In this document: piece by piece, positions 58,059 to 64,000 of the stretch
How positions within the stretch are numbered: position 1 is the stretch's first letter
Layout: each line of letters starts with the position of its first letter
Assembly: GCF_014284235.1 (NCBI RefSeq)
Contig: NZ_JACOGD010000007.1
Coordinates: 246,324 to 310,323, forward strand
DNA length: 64,000 bases
Direction of reading: 5' to 3'
From: Cognatundibacterium curvum
Lineage (GTDB): Bacteria; Pseudomonadota; Gammaproteobacteria; Burkholderiales; Burkholderiaceae_D
Position numbers and translations under genes: made by a program
Notes under the pieces: model-generated
Database searches by the model: none
Told to the model about the DNA's origin: nothing
The model's input: only the letters and a program-made list of their open reading frames with translations

Positions 58059-59951
58059 ATGAACAATCCTAGCCCACCTCAGGCTGACAGCGACGCCTTC
58101 AGTCGCAACAAAGCCAGCAGCCAAACCGGCAGCGAATCCGGCAGCGAATCCGGCAGTATACGTACCTTGGCCGCATTATTGCCATTTCTGCGTCCGTATC
58201 GCCGTCAATTTGTGCTGGCCGGTATCGCCTTATTGCTGGCGGCCGCCGCAACACTGGCGATTCCTGCCGCATTCCGTCAAATGATAGATCTGGGCTTTAC
58301 CAGTCAGGCTGGCGCAAATGTATCCAGTGTGAACCTGACTTTTCTGGCCTTGTTTGGCGTTGCCATCCTGCTGGCTGTGACTACCGCCGCCCGTTTCTAT
58401 ATGGTGTCCTGGCTCGGTGAACGGGTCACAGCGGATATCCGCAATCGCGTGTATGCGCATGTGGTCACCCAGAGTCCCGAATTTTTTGAAACCACGCAAA
58501 CCGGCGAAGTGCTGTCGCGCCTGACCACGGATACCACGTTGATACAAACTGTGGTCGGCACCAGCATTTCTATGGCATTGCGCAATATTCTATTGTTTTC
58601 TGGCGGCCTGCTGATGTTATTTATCACCAGCGCCCAGCTGACGCTGATGATATTGGTGATGCTGGCTGTCGTGGTCTTACCTATCATTTGGTATGGGCGA
58701 CGGGTCAGGCAATTGTCGCGTGACTCACAAGATAAAATTGCCGACGCTTCTGCCATCGCAGGTGAAATATTGAATGCCATGCCTACCGTGCAGGCCTTTA
58801 CGCACGAGCAGCTGGAAGCGCAGCGTTTTGCCGGCTCGGTCGAGTATGCGTTTCATAGCGCAACCCGCAGAATACGCGCACGTTCCTTACTCACGCTGCT
58901 GGCGATACTGCTGGTCTTCGGCGCAATCGTGCTGGTGTTATGGCTGGGCGCGCACCGCGTCATGCAAGGAGAAATGAGCAGCGGCCAGCTCGGGCAGTTT
59001 ATTTTATATGCCGCGATTGTGGCCGGTGCGCTTGGCGCACTGTCTGAGGTACTGGGTGATGCACAGCGCGCGGCCGGTGCCACCGAACGCTTGCTGGAGC
59101 TGATGCAAGTGCAATCCAGCATACAGAATCCTGCTCAGGCGCTGCCACTGCCCGCCACACCGGATGCTCAGCGTCACGGTGCCAGCCTGGCACTACAAGA
59201 TATCCAGTTCGCCTATCCTTCGCGACCACAACAAGCCGCACTGTCCGACATTCATCTACAGATAGCACCGGGTGAAACTCTGGCCCTGGTTGGCACCTCG
59301 GGCGCAGGCAAAACCACGCTGTTTCAATTGCTGCTGCGCTTTTACGATCCGCAGCAAGGCAAAATCCTGCTGAACGGGGTCGATATTCGCCAACTCAATT
59401 TGCAAACCCTGCGCGATGCGATAGGTATCGTGCCGCAGGATGCGGTGATTTTCTCTGCCAATGCAATGGAAAATATCCGCTATGGCGATCCGGACGCCAG
59501 CGATGAGGCTGTGATCGCAGCGGCAAAGCTGGCAGCGGCCCACGAGTTTATAGAACGTCTTCCTGAAGGCTATCAGTCATTTCTGGGGGAGCGTGGCGTC
59601 AGGCTCTCGGGCGGCCAGCGACAGCGGATTGCGATTGCACGCGCACTGCTCAAAAATCCGCCTTTGCTATTGCTGGACGAAGCCACCAGCGCACTCGATG
59701 CGGAGTCAGAGCGCCTGGTACAGGAAGCATTGGAACGCGCCATGCAGGGACGCACCACGCTGATCATCGCGCACAGACTGGCGACCGTGCAGCGTGCAGA
59801 TCGCATCGTCGTGCTGGAACATGGAAAAATTGTCGAAACCGGCAATCACCAAAGCCTGATCGCACAAGGCGGCATCTATGCGCGGCTGGCAGCACTGCAA
59901 TTCAATCTGGACACTGATAGCGCCCAACAGATTGCGGCTGTGGCAGAATAA
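58059..59951 (+). CDS. ABC exporter, MsbA-related (TMD-NBD half transporter)
   Basis: A 630-aa half-transporter that works as a homodimer. After a polar N-terminus of about 45 residues with a Gly-Ser-Glu repeat, there are six transmembrane helices (about 45-335), then an ATPase domain: Walker A LVGTSGAGKTTLF, Q-loop VPQDAVIFS, signature LSGGQRQR, Walker B LLLLDEATSALD, H-loop IIAHRLATV. It closely resembles the MsbA-related group of permease/ATP-binding proteins of unknown substrate (lipid A or drugs are possible). ATG 58059. Confidence 0.93.
   Translation: MNNPSPPQADSDAFSRNKASSQTGSESGSESGSIRTLAALLPFLRPYRRQFVLAGIALLLAAAATLAIPAAFRQMIDLGFTSQAGANVSSVNLTFLALFGVAILLAVTTAARFYMVSWLGERVTADIRNRVYAHVVTQSPEFFETTQTGEVLSRLTTDTTLIQTVVGTSISMALRNILLFSGGLLMLFITSAQLTLMILVMLAVVVLPIIWYGRRVRQLSRDSQDKIADASAIAGEILNAMPTVQAFTHEQLEAQRFAGSVEYAFHSATRRIRARSLLTLLAILLVFGAIVLVLWLGAHRVMQGEMSSGQLGQFILYAAIVAGALGALSEVLGDAQRAAGATERLLELMQVQSSIQNPAQALPLPATPDAQRHGASLALQDIQFAYPSRPQQAALSDIHLQIAPGETLALVGTSGAGKTTLFQLLLRFYDPQQGKILLNGVDIRQLNLQTLRDAIGIVPQDAVIFSANAMENIRYGDPDASDEAVIAAAKLAAAHEFIERLPEGYQSFLGERGVRLSGGQRQRIAIARALLKNPPLLLLDEATSALDAESERLVQEALERAMQGRTTLIIAHRLATVQRADRIVVLEHGKIVETGNHQSLIAQGGIYARLAALQFNLDTDSAQQIAAVAE
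58128..58156 (+). repeat. 12-bp tandem repeat in the exporter gene
   Basis: GGCAGCGAATCC occurs twice plus GGCAG (58128-58156), encoding the Gly-Ser-Glu-Ser repeat of the N-terminal tail. The 12-bp period keeps the frame, so copy-number change would only alter tail length. Confidence 0.85.
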
Positions 59952-60019
59952 CTAATAGACAAAGCGCCCTTATTGCAATATGCGCCAAATTTTTACCCCC
60001 TCATCAAACAGGAGACAGC

Positions 60020-60394
60020 ATGATAGGCTACGTTACTTTAGGTACTAACCATTACGAACAGGCTGCTGCGTTTTATGACGCCTTACTGGCAGAAATAGGC
60101 GCCAGCCGCATCATGGAAGGTGAACAATTTATTGCCTGGGGTGTCAGCCCTACCAAGCCAAGTCTGGGCATTATCAAACCATTTAACGGCCAGCCTGCCT
60201 GCGTTGGTAATGGCAGCATGGTGGCACTGGTGGTCGACTCAGCGGAAAAGGTCAAGGCCTTGCACGCAAAAGCCCTGGCACTCGGTGGCAGCGATGAAGG
60301 TGGGCCAGGGCCACGCGGAACCAGTGGTTTTTATGCTGCTTATTTCCGCGATCTGGATGGCAATAAACTCAATGCATTCTGCATGCAATCCTGA
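60020..60394 (+). CDS. VOC-family (glyoxalase-like) protein
   Basis: A 124-aa single-domain vicinal oxygen chelate protein: MIGYVTLGTNHYEQAAAFYDALL at the start, IKPFNGQPACVGNGSMVALVV in the middle, and FYAAYFRDLDGNKLNAFC at the end, the signature close of the second beta-alpha-beta-beta-beta module. Metal ligands would be contributed on dimerisation; some members are non-catalytic. ATG 60020 with AGGAG upstream. Function not predictable. Confidence 0.9.
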   Translation: MIGYVTLGTNHYEQAAAFYDALLAEIGASRIMEGEQFIAWGVSPTKPSLGIIKPFNGQPACVGNGSMVALVVDSAEKVKALHAKALALGGSDEGGPGPRGTSGFYAAYFRDLDGNKLNAFCMQS

Positions 60395-60666
60395 CTCCGC
60401 TTAAGCATAAGGATTGACCGGAAAGCTAAGACTGGCAAGGGAAAGCACCTTGCCATAGCCCGCAAAATCTGGGCATCCGGCGCAACAGGAATAGTCGCAT
60501 ATTCGTGTTTCTGTTGCGATTTTTGAGAAATACTCCCCTTATTTTCGCTCATCACTCAAGATGTCAAACGGATGACATTTTCCTTGACTAGGTCTTCTGC
60601 ACTTGCGTACACTCTCACGATCCTGAAATCAAAGTCGACCAAGGTCGATGAGCCATCATCTTGCCT

Positions 60667-62124
60667 ATGAAACGATTAAGACACCCATTCCGCCCCTTAT
60701 TGCTCAGTGCATGGATAGCATTTGCGATTCCTCAGCTCTGTCAGGCAGAAAACCTCGCTCCGGACGCTCTGAACTCCACACCGGAAACCAGCCTCTCCAG
60801 TTCTCCTCCCATCGATAGCTCGCTCAAGATTTCCTCCTTCAGTTACGAAAATAAAGAACTGGATTTATGGGAACGTATCCGCGCCGGCTATGCAATCCCC
60901 GACCTGGATAACAAACTGGTGGCAGGCCAGACCACCTGGTACAGTTCACGCAGTGACTACATACTGCGCACCGTGCAACGTGGCTCACGTTATCTCTACC
61001 ACGTCGTTGAAGAATTGGAAAAACGCGGCATGCCGACTGAACTGGCCTTGCTGCCGTTTATCGAATCTGCGTTCAATCCCCAGGCCATCTCCACTGCAAA
61101 AGCCAGCGGCATGTGGCAATTCATGGCAGCGACAGGAAAAGATTTCAACCTGAAGCAAAATATGTTCAAGGACGACCGCCGTGGCGTGCTTGACTCTACC
61201 GATGCCGCACTGAATTACCTGGAACGTTTGTATGGCATGTTTGGCGACTGGCAACTGGCGCTGGCAGCCTACAACTGGGGCGAAGGCTCCGTACAGCGTG
61301 CGATTAAGAAGCAACAGGCTGCTGGCCTACCAGTGGATTACGACAGCATGTCACACCTGATGCCGCTCGAGACCAGAAATTATGTGCCTAAGCTGCAGGC
61401 CGTGAAAAACATCATCACTCACCCTGAACAATACAATATCACCCTGCCTGCACTGGAAAACCAGCCTTACTTTGTACCCGTGGAAAAAACCCGCGACATC
61501 GACGTGCGCGTGGCAGCACAACTGGCTGAATTACCACTGGCGGAATTCAATGCGCTGAATCCGCAATTTAACCGCCCTGTGATTACTGGCAGCAGCAATA
61601 CAAAAATCCTGCTTCCTACCGAGAATGCTGCGCTGTTCAAGGAAAATCTGAGCAAATGGCAAGGTCCGCTGTCAAGCTGGGCCACCTACATCGTTCAAAA
61701 AACTGAAAAAATCGAAGCGCTGGCGGTTAAGCTGGGACACAAGGTTGAGGCTTTGCGGGATGTCAATATGATCCCTGCCAAAATGCTGGTCAAAGCAGGC
61801 TCGACCTTGCTGGTTCCGAAGTCTGCCCATGCAGAAGATAAAGACATTGCACCTGAAGTCGCAGAAAAAGCCCAGCTGGTCATAGAAAAGGCGATTACCA
61901 CACGCCAGATCAGCTACAAGGTAGGCAAGCGCGACAATCTGAATGGCATTGCCAAACGCTATCATGTCAGTGTTGCGGATATTAAGTCATGGAATAAGCT
62001 GAAGTCAGAACAAGTCGCCTCCGGCCAGACTTTGCAACTTGAAATTCCATTGGGTAAATCCACTGCGCGACATAAAGTTGCACACAACAGCAATAGCAAG
62101 CACAGTAAAAAACGTCACGGCTAA
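60667..62124 (+). CDS. mltD: Membrane-bound lytic murein transglycosylase D-type
   Basis: Cleaves peptidoglycan glycan strands to 1,6-anhydromuropeptides. 485 aa from the ATG at 60667 (the frame also includes an upstream TTG at 60661). A signal peptide (1-28, ending CQA) lacks a clean lipobox. The SLT domain contains E133 in LLPFIESAFNPQA, GMWQFMAATGK and AAYNWGEG, typical of family 1D. Two LysM-type repeats follow: a degenerate one near residues 340-385 (YIVQKTEKIEAL) and a second near 415-460 (YKVGKRDNLNGIA). The basic Ser/His/Lys tail is unusual. Confidence 0.94.
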   Translation: MKRLRHPFRPLLLSAWIAFAIPQLCQAENLAPDALNSTPETSLSSSPPIDSSLKISSFSYENKELDLWERIRAGYAIPDLDNKLVAGQTTWYSSRSDYILRTVQRGSRYLYHVVEELEKRGMPTELALLPFIESAFNPQAISTAKASGMWQFMAATGKDFNLKQNMFKDDRRGVLDSTDAALNYLERLYGMFGDWQLALAAYNWGEGSVQRAIKKQQAAGLPVDYDSMSHLMPLETRNYVPKLQAVKNIITHPEQYNITLPALENQPYFVPVEKTRDIDVRVAAQLAELPLAEFNALNPQFNRPVITGSSNTKILLPTENAALFKENLSKWQGPLSSWATYIVQKTEKIEALAVKLGHKVEALRDVNMIPAKMLVKAGSTLLVPKSAHAEDKDIAPEVAEKAQLVIEKAITTRQISYKVGKRDNLNGIAKRYHVSVADIKSWNKLKSEQVASGQTLQLEIPLGKSTARHKVAHNSNSKHSKKRHG

Positions 62125-62139
62125 TACTCATCGTGGCAT

Positions 62140-62168
62140 AAAAAAAGGCACCGAGGTGCCTTTTTTTA
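62140..62168. terminator. Bidirectional intrinsic terminator, mltD / TPR
   Basis: Perfect stem AAAAAAAGGCACC / GGTGCCTTTTTTT with a 2-3 nt loop, between convergent genes. Confidence 0.94.
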
Positions 62169-62182
62169 CGACCAGAACAAGC

Positions 62183-63430
62183 TTATTTCTGACCTGCGTA
62201 CAGTACCCAGTAACGTGCAAGGTCTGCCACACCATCTTTACCCTGAACAGATTTCAGCGTTTTGATGGCTTCAGGTTTTTTACCAGACTGCAACTGAGCA
62301 ATACCCAGATGCAGTTTGGCATCTTCAGGATGCTTGAGGCCACCCTTCTTGATGCCCTCTTCCATCAATGCAATGCCTTGCTGAGCCTTGCCGGAAGTGG
62401 CAGCAGCGAAGCCCAGATTAACCAGTGCGTTACCGTCTTTAGCCTGTTTTGCATCTGCTTCTGCAGTTGCAGCAGCTTTACCTGCCTCATCCACGGCTTT
62501 AGCGGCCATATCACGCAAACGCTTATGACGCTCAGCATCGTTGCCCGCACCTAAAGCACCAGCCTTATAGCCTGCATCAATGATCTTAGTCGCTTCACCC
62601 GGATAACCAGCCTGAATCGCCATCAGCGACGAGTCCATATAGTCAGATGTTTTGCTAACCTGACCCAGTGCCAGTTTCAAACGATACAGATCGAGTTTCA
62701 GGCGCTCAGAATAACCAGGCTTACGTTCTACGTTATTCAGCAGATTCACCCAGTATTCTTTTTTACCGTGGTAAGCAACCAGCTTTTCCAGCGCAGTGGT
62801 ATAGCCCGCCATGTCTTTTTGCTTCAATGCTGCATTCGCATAGAACTCCAGATTGGACAGGCTAGGTGTACGGCCAGCTTTTTCATCTGCAGCCAGATCA
62901 TTCATTACTTCTTTCATCGCTTTCGCGCTGTCGCCACCCTGATTCATCGCCTGGATCATGTATGGACGCAGGGAAGGATCAGTACCGCCATCGGCGTAAT
63001 AACGGCTATACCATTGTGATGCTTTGGCATAGTTACCGGCTTTGAAATACGCATTTGCCAGTACCTGTATCATCTGCAACTGATCTTTCGACGGCAGCTT
63101 ACCGGCAGAGATAATTGTTTCAGCAGAACGGATCACTGTATCGTTATCGTTAGCAGCCGAAGCAATCGACAAGCGCATACGTTCGATCGTGAAATTCTCG
63201 TTCACAGTCTTACCACCGACACTGTCAGCTTCGTGGATTTTAGCCAGCGCGTCTTTGTACTTCTTCGCTTTATACAACTCACCTGCAGCCTGAACGATAC
63301 GACCGATCTCCGGACGCATTGCTTCCTGAGCATACGCAGTGTTTGCAGCGATGTTGGTTAATTCTGGCGCGGCAGCAAAACCGATCGCTGCAATCAATAC
63401 AGCGATACGAGACAAGCGAAGTTGCATCAT
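62183..63430 (-). CDS. TPR-repeat periplasmic protein of the exbD cluster
   Basis: A 415-aa exported protein. A signal peptide of about 35 residues (ending TAYAQE) is followed by helical tetratricopeptide-type repeats, for example RIVQAAGELYKAKKYKDALAKIHEAD, VLANAYFKAGNYAKASQWYSRYY and KLHLGIAQLQSGKKPEAIKTL. ATG at 63430 (MMQLRLS) has GAGAG upstream; the frame also reads from a TTG at 63445. It follows exbD after a hairpin; TonB-ExbB-ExbD-TPR clusters occur in Oxalobacteraceae. Role unknown. Confidence 0.9.
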   Translation of the reverse strand: MMQLRLSRIAVLIAAIGFAAAPELTNIAANTAYAQEAMRPEIGRIVQAAGELYKAKKYKDALAKIHEADSVGGKTVNENFTIERMRLSIASAANDNDTVIRSAETIISAGKLPSKDQLQMIQVLANAYFKAGNYAKASQWYSRYYADGGTDPSLRPYMIQAMNQGGDSAKAMKEVMNDLAADEKAGRTPSLSNLEFYANAALKQKDMAGYTTALEKLVAYHGKKEYWVNLLNNVERKPGYSERLKLDLYRLKLALGQVSKTSDYMDSSLMAIQAGYPGEATKIIDAGYKAGALGAGNDAERHKRLRDMAAKAVDEAGKAAATAEADAKQAKDGNALVNLGFAAATSGKAQQGIALMEEGIKKGGLKHPEDAKLHLGIAQLQSGKKPEAIKTLKSVQGKDGVADLARYWVLYAGQK

Positions 63431-63519
63431 ATGTTGATCTCTCAATCAATAAAATAAATAATCTATGAAATCAGTAGCTACCCGGACATCATCCGGCTCT
63501 GCCTGACTCCAGCAAATAT

Positions 63520-63552
63520 GAAAAACGGCAGGGACTAGCCTGCCGATTTTCA
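63520..63552 (-). terminator. Hairpin terminator between exbD and the TPR gene
   Basis: Minus-strand stem CGGCAGG / CCTGCCG (63526-63545) flanked by AAAAT and TTTTTC, 75 bases beyond the exbD stop. It may allow partial read-through to the TPR gene. Confidence 0.8.
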
Positions 63553-63626
63553 ATCATACATCAAGTGCAGCGTAATGAAGTGTTTAACTTGCATGAATTA
63601 TGCAGCCTGTCCATGCATTCCTTCTT

Positions 63627-64000
63627 TTACTTCATAAACTGCTCATTGCCAACCATACCGATCTTGGTCACGCCCAGGCGCTGGGCTGAGGCCATCACCG
63701 CTGCCACCGATTTGTACGGTACCACGGCGTTTGGACGCAGATGCACTTCCGGCTGGTCAGCCTGTGTTGCGACTTCGGTCAGCTTGGCTTCGAGTTCGTT
63801 ACGGTTAGCGACTGCCACACCATTCCACAACACGGTGCCGTCAAAGTCGACGTCGATGTTGACCACCACTGGCTCCACCGGATTCTTCGGCGCGGCCTGG
63901 TTGGTTGGCATGTTCAGATTCACGGAGTGATTCTGAATCGGGATGGTGATGATGAGCATGATGATCAGTACCAGCATCACGTCGATCAGCGGGGTCATGT
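63627..64000 (-). CDS. Biopolymer transport protein ExbD/TolR (C-terminal part)
   Basis: Visible 124 residues of an ExbD-type proton-channel subunit; the N-terminus lies beyond the window (the first complete codon is the Met of the N-M-T-P-L-I-D motif, the usual end of the cytoplasmic tail before the transmembrane helix). TPLIDVMLVLIIMLIITIP is the helix with the essential Asp; the periplasmic domain ends VTKIGMVGNEQFMK. With ExbB it would energise TonB. It is followed by a terminator-like hairpin and the TPR gene. Confidence 0.93.
   Translation of the reverse strand, partial: MTPLIDVMLVLIIMLIITIPIQNHSVNLNMPTNQAAPKNPVEPVVVNIDVDFDGTVLWNGVAVANRNELEAKLTEVATQADQPEVHLRPNAVVPYKSVAAVMASAQRLGVTKIGMVGNEQFMK

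Overview
The window looks like chromosomal DNA of a betaproteobacterium of the Burkholderiales, most likely Oxalobacteraceae (Undibacterium/Herminiimonas-like). This is an inference from gene content and protein resemblance: lysC followed by tRNA-Ser(GCT), a DUF1853-UDG-rimI-tsaB cluster, the acnD/prpF form of the methylcitrate cycle with a sigma-54 activator PrpR, and a middling GC content of a little over 50% by eye. Almost all the DNA is coding; most genes are core metabolism or envelope functions, and no prophage, CRISPR array or intact insertion sequence was seen.

Layout. 1-2.7 kb: DUF1853 (partial), uracil-DNA glycosylase, rimI, tsaB (minus strand) and a thioredoxin-like protein. 2.75-3.37 kb: three tandem near-identical tRNA-Arg(ACG) units, each with its own promoter and terminator. 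3.4-10.8 kb: kup, tRNA-Ser(GCT), lysC, a DUF1415 protein, malate synthase aceB and a haloacid dehalogenase. 11-19.6 kb: a LysR regulator, a chemoreceptor with a C-terminal CheR-docking pentapeptide, a cold-shock protein, a thioesterase, a secreted protein plus CapA, a 2Fe-2S ferredoxin, a small zinc-ribbon protein, an SCP2 protein, and cysB with a methyltransferase. 19.8-26.5 kb: a PlpD-like patatin autotransporter, a fumarylacetoacetase-family hydrolase, a DUF885 peptidase and an HDOD protein.

26.5-37.8 kb is the propionate block: prpB-prpC-GNAT-acnD-prpF (minus), a terminator, then prpE; prpR is divergent. A textbook -24/-12 promoter lies upstream of prpB and a cluster of GTTTCA/TGAAAC half-sites lies between it and prpR. 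A GNAT acetyltransferase inside this operon is a plausible regulator of PrpE. 37.8-39.8 kb: a CheY-like receiver, CheC-like phosphatase and diguanylate cyclase with overlapping genes. 39.9-43.4 kb: a four-gene ABC importer of the PhnD/putative selenate type. 43.4-46.8 kb: a ZIP metal transporter with a Fur-like box, then a secreted putative alpha/beta hydrolase overlapped by an inner-membrane-anchored partner.

46.8-51.3 kb: lipocalin Blc, an MscS channel, then a low-GC secreted gluzincin-type metallopeptidase that has a 103-bp inverted-repeat element just upstream and is bracketed by similar terminator-containing repeats, the most accessory-looking part of the window; then a cache-domain protein. 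51.4-56.3 kb: gcvT-gcvH-gcvP behind a tandem glycine riboswitch, with hairpins in both intergenic gaps. 56.5-64 kb: a repeat-containing DUF2799-like lipoprotein, an MsbA-like ABC exporter, a VOC protein, an MltD-type lytic transglycosylase, a TPR protein and the start-truncated end of an ExbD gene.
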